Below, in pieces: positions 1 through 7,120 of a DNA stretch of 64,000 bases. Every line of letters starts with the position of its first letter. The stretch's first letter is position 1. The DNA is from JBGSUZ01 sp964404895 (GTDB taxonomy: Bacteria; Bacillota; Clostridia; Peptostreptococcales; Acidaminobacteraceae). The DNA is taken from positions 124,001 to 188,000 of the forward strand of contig CAYOLV010000002.1 in assembly GCA_964404895.1 (NCBI GenBank). Reading direction: 5' to 3'. A program made the position numbers and the translations under genes. The notes beneath the pieces are model-generated. The model ran no database searches, was not told the DNA's origin, and was given only the letters and a program-made list of their open reading frames with translations.

Positions 1-936
1 ATTCAACGTCATTGACATCATTTTACCATATTCGCGCTCTGGATTGTGTAACGACAATGTCATTTTCAAATCTTTTAACCTTTTAGTCATTTTTTCGAAA
101 ATCTGTTGGTTCAATCGCTCTACCAATTCTCTGAGTTGCTCCAAGGAAGGAAATACAATTTCAGCAGCTTCTGAAGGTGTTGCTGCTCTGAGGTCAGCAG
201 TAAAATCAGAAATTGTAAAATCAGTTTCATGTCCCACAGCAGAAACTATGGGAATATGGCTGTCAAAAATTGCTTTGGCAACAATTTCTGTGTTAAAAGC
301 CCACAATTCTTCAATGGAGCCACCACCTCTAGCTAAAATAATAACCTCTGCCAGTGCCAATTCATTAATCCGCTCAATGGCATTGCTGATACTTATAGGT
401 GCGTCGGTTCCCTGCACAGCGGCAGGTACGACGATGATTTCAATGTTAGGGTTTCTTCTACCCGATACAACCAAAAGGTCTTTAATCACCGCACCCGTTG
501 GCGAGGTGACTATAGCAACTTTTTTAGGATAAAAGGGTAATTCTTTCTTATTCGACGCATCAAAGTAGCCTAATCCTGTCAATTTTTTCTTTAATAGTTC
601 AAATTGCTCCGCCAAATCACCAACACCAAGTCGTTCCACGAGTTTCACCGAAAGCTGATATTTGCCTTCTTTTTCGTAAATGGTAATGGCACCTTGACAT
701 AGAAGTTGCATTCCATCTGCTAAACCTCTGCTGCTAGGATCTTCAGCTGCATTAAACCAGACACAATTGATTTTAGCTTCTCCATCTTTAAGGGCAAAAT
801 AAGCATGTCCGCTTGTATGAAACTTCAAGTTTGAAAGCTCTCCAATGACTGAAATTCGGTTCAGGATTGGGTCTCTTGAAATGGCTTGTCTGAGATACTG
901 ATTGACTTCTGTTACTTTTAAGGCTCTTATTTTCAA
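1..936 (-). CDS. xseA: Exodeoxyribonuclease VII large subunit (partial, 3' end outside window)
   Basis: This subunit works with XseB as a nuclease that degrades single-stranded DNA to oligonucleotides. The first 312 residues are visible and the rest lies beyond base 1. The start is a TTG at 936-934, preceded by a GGTGAG-type ribosome site, and the protein opens KIRALKVTEVNQYLR, as XseA proteins do. The N-terminal OB-fold region covers about the first 100 residues. The catalytic-domain signature RGGGSIEELWAFN is near residue 201 and is followed by SAVGHETDFT. The gene begins 22 bases after the stop of the TsaD-like gene, so it is probably co-transcribed with nusB. Because the start is TTG, ATG-only gene finders would miss it. 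Confidence in the family is high. Confidence 0.93.
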   Translation of the reverse strand, partial: MKIRALKVTEVNQYLRQAISRDPILNRISVIGELSNLKFHTSGHAYFALKDGEAKINCVWFNAAEDPSSRGLADGMQLLCQGAITIYEKEGKYQLSVKLVERLGVGDLAEQFELLKKKLTGLGYFDASNKKELPFYPKKVAIVTSPTGAVIKDLLVVSGRRNPNIEIIVVPAAVQGTDAPISISNAIERINELALAEVIILARGGGSIEELWAFNTEIVAKAIFDSHIPIVSAVGHETDFTISDFTADLRAATPSEAAEIVFPSLEQLRELVERLNQQIFEKMTKRLKDLKMTLSLHNPEREYGKMMSMTLN

Positions 937-958
937 AAGGACTCACCCTTTCCACTTC

Positions 959-1921
959 TTATTTTCGTCTGGAAACCATTTTGGCTATGCCAACGGCATT
1001 GTCCGTACAATAAATTGCAGGGGTTAAGATAACTTCCACCTCTGAGTTATTGGCAAACAGAGGTTCCAATCTTTTTCGAATCCAAAAATTGCTCATAACG
1101 CCACCTGCTAAGATCAGCATATCGGGCTTTTCTTTGACAAGGGCTTCTTGCAGCAACTTAAATATAAAATCACCTAGCTCATTAAAGAATACCAAAAGGA
1201 AATCCTCCTTTGACATGCCTCCTTCAATAAGTTGTTTACTTTTGTTTTCAATTCCAGACAAGTTAAACATGCCCTCAGTGGCTTTAAAAGGCAACCAGCG
1301 ACTTTTTGTATAACTTTCAGATTTCAAATGGGCTATAGAGGTTTCCATCGGCTGTCCACAGGGGAACGGATAACCTAGAAATACGCCAATACGATCAACC
1401 AATTGTCCAATGCTGATGTCTTTTGTCCCGCCAATGATTTCTGTTTCAAAATATTGCTTCTCTGTAGACCAACGGCTGTTAAATATTTCTGTTGTACCGC
1501 CAGAAATATGGATGTTCAACATTTTTTTGCCCATGACTTCATGAGCATCATTTAGGCCAGCCATAATATGCCCGTCTTGATGGGCATATTCATAAACAGG
1601 ACAATTGAGACTCTTGCCTATGACTTTCGCAAATTGAGCCCCTGCATTAAAAACTGGCATATACGATCCTTCAACATTTCTTGGCCGAGTACTGACACCA
1701 ATACACTGAATGGACGCTATCCACTCAGAAGGCAAGTCAAAAAAAAGACCCGGCAGGTTCATGACGTGTTGATAAAATGCATCGGATTGTCGTAGACCTA
1801 TTTCTCCGGGTTTAACGGTTAAAACCATTCTTTTATCAAACAACACTTTGCCTGTTACGTCGACCAATGCGATCGAAGTCGTGTAATTACTGGTGTCTAT
1901 TCCAAGAAAGCAAGTTTCCAT
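959..1921 (-). CDS. TsaD-like protein of the M22/Kae1 family (paralogue, not TsaD itself)
   Basis: This 320-residue protein of the ASKHA fold resembles TsaD/Kae1, formerly called O-sialoglycoprotein endopeptidase. It opens with the ATPase phosphate loop GIDTSNYTTS. It keeps an HxxxH metal-site pair, AHQDGH, near residues 112-116, and a second nucleotide-binding stretch, LAGGVMSN, near the C terminus. Many clostridia carry this gene between nusB and xseA in addition to a true tsaD, which normally sits elsewhere with other tRNA-threonylcarbamoylation genes. Whether this copy modifies tRNA is unknown. Its ATG is two bases after the nusB stop, so the two are translated together. The family call is firm and the function is open. 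Confidence 0.85.
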   Translation of the reverse strand: METCFLGIDTSNYTTSIALVDVTGKVLFDKRMVLTVKPGEIGLRQSDAFYQHVMNLPGLFFDLPSEWIASIQCIGVSTRPRNVEGSYMPVFNAGAQFAKVIGKSLNCPVYEYAHQDGHIMAGLNDAHEVMGKKMLNIHISGGTTEIFNSRWSTEKQYFETEIIGGTKDISIGQLVDRIGVFLGYPFPCGQPMETSIAHLKSESYTKSRWLPFKATEGMFNLSGIENKSKQLIEGGMSKEDFLLVFFNELGDFIFKLLQEALVKEKPDMLILAGGVMSNFWIRKRLEPLFANNSEVEVILTPAIYCTDNAVGIAKMVSRRK

Positions 1922-1923
1922 TT

Positions 1924-2328
1924 CTATGCCTCCAAGTGACGTGCTACCTCTCCAAGAATACCATTGACAAAAGCCGCGGATTCTTCGTCGCTGTACTTCT
2001 TAGCAAGATTGACAGCTTCGTTGATGGAGATTGCAGGTGTTAATTCTTCGATGTACAAAATTTCAGTAACTGCAACTCGAATAATGGATAAATCCACTTT
2101 AGAAATACGATCTAAAGTCCAACCTTTTAAGTAGCCTTTAAATCCATCATCGACTGCTTCTTTGTTTTCCGCAAAAGCATTTACCACTTTTTTTGCAAAT
2201 CCGAGCTCTTTTTCATCTAAAACATTGTCAGACAAATAGCTATCAAACTCACCTTTGTTAAAACTGCTGTGCATCTCCATTTGGTACAGTGTATTCATGA
2301 CGATTTCTCGTGTTAACTTACGACTCAT
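1924..2328 (-). CDS. nusB: Transcription antitermination factor NusB
   Basis: This is a 134-residue all-helical RNA-binding protein of usual NusB length. With NusE (ribosomal protein S10) it binds boxA RNA and prevents premature termination in rRNA operons. The N-terminal stretch RKLTREIVMNTLYQME and the C-terminal INEAVNLAKKYSDEESAAFVNG are typical of the family. The start at 2328 has a strong AGGAGG site seven bases away. It is the first gene of a three-gene run, nusB, TsaD-like, xseA. A terminator for the preceding Asp23 gene lies just upstream at 2354-2384, so nusB must either use a promoter in the short gap or depend on readthrough. Confidence 0.95.
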   Translation of the reverse strand: MSRKLTREIVMNTLYQMEMHSSFNKGEFDSYLSDNVLDEKELGFAKKVVNAFAENKEAVDDGFKGYLKGWTLDRISKVDLSIIRVAVTEILYIEELTPAISINEAVNLAKKYSDEESAAFVNGILGEVARHLEA

Positions 2329-2353
2329 TGCCGCCTCCTAAAGTTTATTAGAA

Positions 2354-2384
2354 AAAACTAACTCTCGTGACGAGAGTTAGTTTT
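2354..2384 (-). terminator. Intrinsic terminator of the Asp23 gene
   Basis: A 14-bp perfect stem (arms 2354-2367 and 2371-2384, loop TGA) starts just after the Asp23 stop. On the minus strand it runs into TTTTTT. The arms are AAAACTAACTCTCG and its complement. Confidence 0.9.
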
Positions 2385-2387
2385 GAA

Positions 2388-2780
2388 CTATTCATTTGTA
2401 GTCTTTTTATCTGCTTTTTCTTTTTGAATATTAATACCATTCACATGGACATTGACAGCAGAAACAGAAAGACCTGTCATCGACTCAATTGCTGTCTTGA
2501 CATTTTCCTGTACTTGCCAAGAAACGTCTGGTATTTTAACGCCGTAGTCTACAATCAGGTTCAAATCAATAATGACCTTTTCTTCTACGATTTCTACCTT
2601 AACGCCCTTTGAAAAGTTCTTTTTACCAAACATTTCAACCAAATCTTCTGTGAGTTTTCCCGAAAGACCATTAACGCCTTCGATTTCAGCAGCAGCGATT
2701 GAAGAGATAATTCCAATCACATCATCCGAAATATTAACATTTCCGTATTCTAAAGTATCTATTTGAGTATTTTCAGCCAT
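2388..2780 (-). CDS. Asp23/Gls24 family envelope stress protein
   Basis: This 130-residue protein of the Asp23/Gls24 (DUF322) family is a cytosolic, membrane-associated protein linked to cell envelope stress in Gram-positives. The conserved core runs from YGNVNISDDVIGIISSIAA through GVNGLSGK to INLIVDYGVKIPDV-like residues (here DLNLIVDYGVKIPDV) and VNVHVNGI. The start is placed at the ATG at 2780, where GGAGGG lies eight bases upstream, rather than five codons earlier. The short C-terminal tail is lysine-rich (QKEKADKK). It lies between the CD1247-like gene and nusB, a common clostridial neighbourhood, and ends in its own terminator. The exact function here is not shown by the sequence. Confidence 0.92.
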   Translation of the reverse strand: MAENTQIDTLEYGNVNISDDVIGIISSIAAAEIEGVNGLSGKLTEDLVEMFGKKNFSKGVKVEIVEEKVIIDLNLIVDYGVKIPDVSWQVQENVKTAIESMTGLSVSAVNVHVNGINIQKEKADKKTTNE

Positions 2781-2892
2781 TTTAATTCCCTCCATTCAAA
2801 TTCCATTATATCAAAAAAGCATAATGATGACAATGCGATGAAATCTTTCCTAATGGTAAGGCTTCACATCCTAAACATTTCTCTTAAACATG

Positions 2893-2925
2893 AAAAAACC
2901 CGACCACCAAAGCTGGAGTCGGGTT
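2893..2925 (-). terminator. Intrinsic terminator of the Cys/Asp-rich protein gene
   Basis: An 8-bp stem AACCCGAC/GTCGGGTT (2918-2925 and 2897-2904) is followed on the minus strand by a run of six T (2893-2898). It lies 17 bases beyond the stop codon at 2942. Confidence 0.9.
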
Positions 2926-2941
2926 CAAGTCAATGTATGGC

Positions 2942-3421
2942 TTATTTTTCAGAATCAGTGCCACAGTTGCATGAGCAGTTGCCATCTTCGCATTCAACAT
3001 CGCAATCGCACTCATCGTCGCAATCACAGTCGTCGCCACAGCAACAGCAATCGTCTTCGTCGTCATCATCGCAGACAACAAACTCAGAACCACATCCTGG
3101 ACATCTAACTTCCGCACATAAATCTTCATCGAACTCATCTTCAGAAATGAAAATCTCAGTTCCGCAATCAGGGCATTCAAACGTGTCAAACTCTTCGTCT
3201 GAGTAAAAATCGTCTTCTAAATCTGTTAAGCCTTCGTTGATAGCATCAACGAACTCGTCCATTTCTTCCAAATTGCCTTCCACATCTTCAATTGCGTAAG
3301 CCATTTCTTCTAAAACGTTGACGATTTCAGCCAAAAGCTTAGCTTCTTTCTTAGACTTGTCAAGATCTAATCCGTCTGCAAGGCCTCGTAGGTAAGATAC
3401 TCTTTCAAAAAGTACGCTCAT
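2942..3421 (-). CDS. CD1247-N-domain zinc-ribbon protein with a Cys/Asp-rich tail
   Basis: This 159-residue clostridial protein has an N-terminal helical region (MSVLFERVSYLRGLADGL) that matches the CD1247 N-terminal domain as I know it. An acidic middle part follows, then a zinc-ribbon-like CPDC...CPGC pair, and finally a tail built almost only of Cys, Asp and Glu, including the run CCCC. I count 18 cysteines, all in the C-terminal half. The start at 3421 has AGGAGGG eight bases upstream; a longer reading from 3499 would translate the spacer repeats and is unlikely. The tail suggests metal binding, but that is inference. It lies between efp and Asp23 and is closed by a terminator. Confidence 0.85.
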   Translation of the reverse strand: MSVLFERVSYLRGLADGLDLDKSKKEAKLLAEIVNVLEEMAYAIEDVEGNLEEMDEFVDAINEGLTDLEDDFYSDEEFDTFECPDCGTEIFISEDEFDEDLCAEVRCPGCGSEFVVCDDDDEDDCCCCGDDCDCDDECDCDVECEDGNCSCNCGTDSEK

Positions 3422-3442
3422 GGTAACCCTCCTTTGATGGTT

Positions 3443-3503
3443 TAGCGCTTCTAGCGCTTGTCTAGCGCATTTAGCGCCACTTGGCACTTGTGTTAACACA
3501 AGT
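3443..3503. repeat. TAGCGC repeats and an 18-bp palindrome in the efp-CD1247 spacer
   Basis: Four copies of TAGCGC start at 3443, 3452, 3463 and 3472. A perfect palindrome, ACTTGTGTTAACACAAGT, follows at 3486-3503. The repeats can form alternative GCGC-based hairpins in the transcript between efp and the zinc-ribbon gene. There is no T-run on the minus strand, so a plain terminator is unlikely. Confidence 0.7.
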
Positions 3504-3538
3504 ACTTGATGATATGAAAATGTGCAGTCTGATAAGAC

Positions 3539-4096
3539 CTATGCTCTAGAAAGGTATTCGCCAGAACGTGTATCGATCTTAATTTTGTCACCTTCGTTAA
3601 CGAAGAGTGGCACATCAACAACTGCACCAGTTTCAACAGTAGCTTTCTTTGTTGTGTTAGAAGCTGTATTGCCAGCAATACCTGGTTCAGATTCCGTAAT
3701 TGTAAGAATAACAAAGTTTGGTGCTTCAACTTGGAAACACTTGCCTTTGTAGAATTTAAGCGTAGCAGAATCATTTTCTTTTAAATAGATAATTGCGTCT
3801 TCAACTTGCTCGTGTGACAAAGGAATTTGCTCAAATGTTTCGTTGTCCATGAAGAAGTAAAGTTCACCATCCGAATAAAGGTATTGCATATCTTTTGTTT
3901 CGATATGTGCTTTTGGAAACTTTACATTTGGATTGAATGCTTCTTCTCGGATAGCACCCGAAATTAAACTCTTATACTTAGTTCTTACGAACGCTGCGCC
4001 TTTTCCAGGTTTTACGTGTTGGAAATCTACGATTACAAATGGTTCCCCATTGATTTCGAAGGTCACGCCTTTACGAAAATCACTTGCTCCTATCAT
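3539..4096 (-). CDS. efp: Translation elongation factor P
   Basis: EF-P enters the ribosomal E site and relieves stalling at polyproline stretches. The protein is 185 residues, the normal length, with the KOW-like N-terminal domain followed by two OB domains. The domain I loop reads KPGKGAAFVR with lysine at residue 32, the position that carries a modification in many bacteria. No modifying enzyme gene (epmA or ymfI type) is visible here. The C terminus DTRSGEYLSRA matches the conserved GEYLSR ending. The unusually proline-rich protein encoded at 22.2 kb would be a natural client, which is inference. An inverted repeat lies 36 bases upstream of the start. Confidence 0.97.
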   Translation of the reverse strand: MIGASDFRKGVTFEINGEPFVIVDFQHVKPGKGAAFVRTKYKSLISGAIREEAFNPNVKFPKAHIETKDMQYLYSDGELYFFMDNETFEQIPLSHEQVEDAIIYLKENDSATLKFYKGKCFQVEAPNFVILTITESEPGIAGNTASNTTKKATVETGAVVDVPLFVNEGDKIKIDTRSGEYLSRA

Positions 4097-4131
4097 TGAT
4101 AAATCCCTCCGTTACTTAATTTTAATTCATT

Positions 4132-4148
4132 CGATTGCACAGCAATCG
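4132..4148. repeat. Short hairpin in the aroK-efp spacer
   Basis: A 7-bp perfect stem CGATTGC/GCAATCG encloses the loop ACA. It lies between the aroK stop and the efp start. There is no T-run next to it on the minus strand, so it is not a standard terminator. It resembles the other short intergenic stems of this window. Confidence 0.6.
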
Positions 4149-4189
4149 CACCCCTTAGAGAATATTATAACTTGGGGCTATTTGTCAAC

Positions 4190-4663
4190 CTAATTAGTAG
4201 ACAATCTTCCGTCCGCCCAAGCTAAATAAGCCTGCAATCGTTCATTACGAAGCCTTTCAATTTGTTTATACAAATCATTATTTTTAGACATTAAAGGCCT
4301 TACATTCAAGGCATCTGGGTCAGACAAGCGATTAACAATTGTTTGAATTGGAGTATCCATATAAAGAAAAAAGATATGTTCTGGCTTTTGAAAATTAAGT
4401 TGGACAGCATGAGGGACTAATCCCCCGCCAGTAGAAATAATGGAAAGTGGCTCTTGACAGTATTTTTTAAAAGTTTCCCATTCGATTTTTCTGAAATATG
4501 CTTCACCCTTCTCAGAAAAAATTTGTGAGATTGACATGCCCTGTTCTGTTTCTATAATTTGGTCAATGTCATAAAAGGATCTATTTAATTTTTCCGCCAA
4601 AACTTTGCCATAAGTAGTCTTTCCACAGCCTGACAAGCCAATTAATGCAATTGTTTTACTCAT
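4190..4663 (-). CDS. aroK: Shikimate kinase
   Basis: This enzyme phosphorylates shikimate with ATP in the chorismate pathway to aromatic amino acids. It is 157 residues, slightly below the usual 165-175. The P-loop is GLSGCGKT at residues 9-16, the shikimate-binding Asp/Arg region is YDIDQIIE...FRKIEWE, and the GGG motif (STGGGLV) is present. The lid region RPLMSK follows. The ATG overlaps the end of the ComFB gene by eight bases, so translation is probably coupled. No other aro gene is nearby, so the rest of the pathway must be elsewhere. Confidence 0.92.
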   Translation of the reverse strand: MSKTIALIGLSGCGKTTYGKVLAEKLNRSFYDIDQIIETEQGMSISQIFSEKGEAYFRKIEWETFKKYCQEPLSIISTGGGLVPHAVQLNFQKPEHIFFLYMDTPIQTIVNRLSDPDALNVRPLMSKNNDLYKQIERLRNERLQAYLAWADGRLSTN

Positions 4664-4928
4664 GTCTTGGCTTAGCCTTTACCATTATAATCGCTTCAAC
4701 CAAAGCCTTCATCACATCTGCTTCATATTGAGTTCCCTGCTCATCTAATTTAGAATACACCTCTCCCATTTCAGAAACAATATAGTGAGGCTTGAGCTGA
4801 TTTAAAGCAATGGCTTTAATGTCTAGCAAGCAGTGTTCGCAAGTACAAATGTCTGGGAAAGCTTTTAATATATGAGGAATAATATGATCCACTGCAATTT
4901 CCATATAGTTTTCCAATTTATAAGCCAT
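4656..4928 (-). CDS. ComFB-family late competence protein
   Basis: This 90-residue protein matches the ComFB family. It has an N-terminal helix with MEIAVDHIIP, a CTCEHCLLDIKAIALNQLKP core with three cysteines, and a helix ending in VMKALVEAIIMV. Bacillus ComFB sits in the comF operon but has no assigned biochemical role; related proteins bind cyclic dinucleotides in cyanobacteria, which is family knowledge and not evident here. It lies between aroK and the prepilin peptidase/pilT pair, which fits a link to type IV pilus or DNA uptake functions. The start at 4928 has a GGAGG site. The sequence around this site is duplicated at 4968-4984. Confidence 0.82.
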   Translation of the reverse strand: MAYKLENYMEIAVDHIIPHILKAFPDICTCEHCLLDIKAIALNQLKPHYIVSEMGEVYSKLDEQGTQYEADVMKALVEAIIMVKAKPRHE

Positions 4929-4937
4929 TGTAACCTC

Positions 4938-4984
4938 CTCAAATTTAATGATTACTTGCTATTGGCACTCAAATTTTAATGATT
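4938..4984. repeat. Short direct repeat over the ComFB ribosome-binding region
   Basis: CTCAAATTTAATGATT at 4938-4953 recurs as CTCAAATTTTAATGATT at 4968-4984, with one extra T. The near copy overlaps the ribosome-binding site of the ComFB gene. The rest of the 148-base gap to 5077 is AT-rich with no clear terminator. Confidence 0.65.
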
Positions 4985-5076
4985 GCTGTGTTTATACCCA
5001 ATTAATGCCTAATAAAATAATCATACCATAATCCTTAAAAATAGCACATCATTAAGAATAAATCAGTTGAATTTTA

Positions 5077-5742
5077 TTAAAATTGAAGCCAAGAAAGGTA
5101 TGCTTGTATAAATCCATCACCAAATAGAAAAGCAGTGCAAATACCTATGACTAAAAATGGACCAAAAGCTATTTTTGCATTTTTTTTAACCTTAGAAAAC
5201 ACCATAGCATATATAGAGAATATACCGCCTGAAATAAATGCTATGAATAGTGCCAAAACTGACAAACTTGGACTTAAGAATAAACTGGCGCCTGCCATAT
5301 ATTTAACATCGCCCCCACCCATGGAACTGGTCACCGCCAAGAGGCATATAAAACCACCTCCAATGAGCACACTGAATAAGGGCATTAAGGTCACCTCTCC
5401 CGTCACGAAGATTTGGCACATTACGTAGAGCAACCCACCGCTGGTAGTCAGTAAAGACAATCGATTTGGGATGACATGACATTGAATGTCAATTGCCGAA
5501 ATTAAGATTCCCGTTATCATTAAAAAAGAGGCTGTCAAAAATGCTATTGACCATTCAAAGGTTTGATAAGCCAAAAGAATTGAGCTGGCCGACACAAAGA
5601 AAATCGTGCTTTGATACATTAAAGTCGGCCCTTTAACAGCTCCCGCAGCGTTTTTCCTTGGCAGATGAAGCAGCATTTTCCATATTGCCTTATTAACAAA
5701 AAAGCCCGCTGTTAGAGACGCTGCAATAATTAAAAGTGTCAT
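5077..5742 (-). CDS. A24-family prepilin peptidase (no methylase domain)
   Basis: This 221-residue integral membrane aspartyl protease of the type IV prepilin peptidase family has the two catalytic aspartates in SAIDIQCHVIPN and in the GGGDVKYMAGA motif (GxGD type). About six hydrophobic segments are visible. The N-terminal cysteine-containing methyltransferase domain of full-length PilD is absent, so this is the short form. It follows pilT by ten bases and is surely co-transcribed with it. Its substrates, pilins with a class III signal, are not encoded in this window. It could alternatively process pseudopilins of a competence system. Confidence 0.9.
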   Translation of the reverse strand: MTLLIIAASLTAGFFVNKAIWKMLLHLPRKNAAGAVKGPTLMYQSTIFFVSASSILLAYQTFEWSIAFLTASFLMITGILISAIDIQCHVIPNRLSLLTTSGGLLYVMCQIFVTGEVTLMPLFSVLIGGGFICLLAVTSSMGGGDVKYMAGASLFLSPSLSVLALFIAFISGGIFSIYAMVFSKVKKNAKIAFGPFLVIGICTAFLFGDGFIQAYLSWLQF

Positions 5743-5752
5743 GTGTCCGCCT

Positions 5753-6805
5753 TTATAATATTTTTACCAAACTATCTTTATCCACACCATGAGCAATGGC
5801 ATCTTCGTAGCTGATCAATTTGCTTTTATATAGTTCCGCTATAGCCGAATCCATTCGTATCATACCCTCTTTTTTGTCCGTTTGAATCGAGTTGATAATC
5901 TGTTGTGTTTTACCTTCTTTAATATGATTTCGAATTGCAGGATTGCAAATCATGATTTCCATAGCTGCCACGCGGCCAGTGGTTTCCAACCTTCGAATGA
6001 GTTGTTGTGACACAACCCCCTGCAAAACTTCTGAGAGTTGGACTCTGACTTGCTGTTGTTTTTCTGGTGGAAACACTTCAATCAATCTATCGATAGTGCC
6101 AATGACCCCACTGGTATGTAAGGTTGAGAGTACCAAATGGCCCGTCTCTGCTGCGGTTATTGCGGTCGAAATAGTATCTAGATCGTCCAGCTCTCCAATT
6201 AAAATCACATCAGGATCTTGTCTTAATGCGGATGTCAGGGCATTGGCGTAAGATTTAGTGTCACTGCCAAGTTCACGCTGATTGACCATGGCTCTTTCGT
6301 GGTGATGCAGGTACTCAATCGGATCTTCCAGTGTCAACACATGGGCATTTCTAGTCAGATTAATGTGATTAATCATGGCCGCCAGTGTAGTTGATTTTCC
6401 TGAGCCAGTAGGGCCTGTCACAAGAACTAGACCTCGCTTCAAATCAGATAGCTCCTTGAGAATGCTCGGCAGTCCCAGCGCGTCCAATGTGGGCACAGTC
6501 AAAGGCACTGCTCTTAAGACCATACCAATGGAGCCTCTCTGTCTATAAACATTAACTCTAAAGCGACAAAATCCTTGAACTGAATACGAAAAATCCACTT
6601 CCCCAATTTCTTCAAAATGTGCAATTTGACTTTGAGACATAATACTGTAGGCAAAACGCTGGGTGTCTTCTGGCAAAAGCTTTGCCTGCTCGTCTAATTG
6701 AATCAATTCGCCGTCCATTCGAAACACAGGCGGAATCCCCACTGTCATATGAATATCCGATGCCCCTTTTTCTACGCCCATTCTTAACAAATCATTCATA
6801 TCCAC
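5753..6805 (-). CDS. pilT: Type IV pilus retraction ATPase PilT
   Basis: This is the hexameric cytosolic ATPase that drives pilus retraction and twitching motility. At 350 residues it has the usual length. The N-terminal PAS-like part carries GASDIHMTVG, followed by the P-loop GPTGSGKST, the Asp box and Walker B region DPDVILIGELDD, and the His box STLHTSG. PilT normally shows an AIRNLIRE-like motif near its C terminus; here the corresponding stretch reads AIRNHIKEGK. The start is a GTG at 6805 with GGAGGG eight bases upstream. It is the first gene of the pair with the prepilin peptidase, while pilB, pilC and pilins must lie elsewhere. Confidence 0.93.
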   Translation of the reverse strand: MDMNDLLRMGVEKGASDIHMTVGIPPVFRMDGELIQLDEQAKLLPEDTQRFAYSIMSQSQIAHFEEIGEVDFSYSVQGFCRFRVNVYRQRGSIGMVLRAVPLTVPTLDALGLPSILKELSDLKRGLVLVTGPTGSGKSTTLAAMINHINLTRNAHVLTLEDPIEYLHHHERAMVNQRELGSDTKSYANALTSALRQDPDVILIGELDDLDTISTAITAAETGHLVLSTLHTSGVIGTIDRLIEVFPPEKQQQVRVQLSEVLQGVVSQQLIRRLETTGRVAAMEIMICNPAIRNHIKEGKTQQIINSIQTDKKEGMIRMDSAIAELYKSKLISYEDAIAHGVDKDSLVKIL

Positions 6806-7120
6806 TTTAATCGCCCTCCGTTATTTCATCTATTTCAAAAACTAAGAAAAGCTAATTAAAGAAAATTAGCCAAATACACTTAATGAACAAAATAACATTG
6901 TCCTAAAACCCTATATTCTAATGTAAATTAATCTGTATATCCATTTTAACCGTTCTATCCCAATGTTTTCAATAGCATAAAGCAGAATTTGTCAAATTTT
7001 TAAATTCTATTGAAATTTCAACGCTGAATAGGTATTTTGTGTTATAATCGGTATGGAAAGAGGCATGAATAATATAATATTTTTTTTATAAACATATCAA
7101 TTATGTTAGGAGCGGCATTT
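6806..7120. other. Divergent intergenic region between pilT and the 7.1-kb gene
   Basis: This is a 315-base AT-rich spacer separating the minus-strand pilT from a plus-strand gene, so it must hold both promoters. A plus-strand -10 TATAAT with an upstream TG (extended -10) is visible at 7043-7048; no good -35 accompanies it. No clear pilT promoter, palindrome or RNA element was recognised. Confidence 0.6.
7043..7048 (+). promoter_or_regulatory. Probable extended -10 promoter of the 7.1-kb gene
   Basis: The motif TGTTATAAT gives TGnTATAAT, an extended -10. It lies 73 bases before the likely GTG start, and no recognisable -35 hexamer sits at the right spacing. Confidence 0.5.

Noticed and set aside
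44..532. 162-residue plus-strand open frame at the left end
   Set aside because: It lies antisense to xseA, whose minus-strand frame has clear family motifs.
2763..3206. 147-residue plus-strand Ser/Gln-rich open frame
   Set aside because: It is antisense to the Cys/Asp-rich gene; the Ser/Gln/His runs are complements of its Asp and Cys codons.
3481..3497. Possible sigma-54 promoter TTGGCAC on the plus strand
   Set aside because: The -12 part reads TTAA instead of TTGC, and no plus-strand gene follows.
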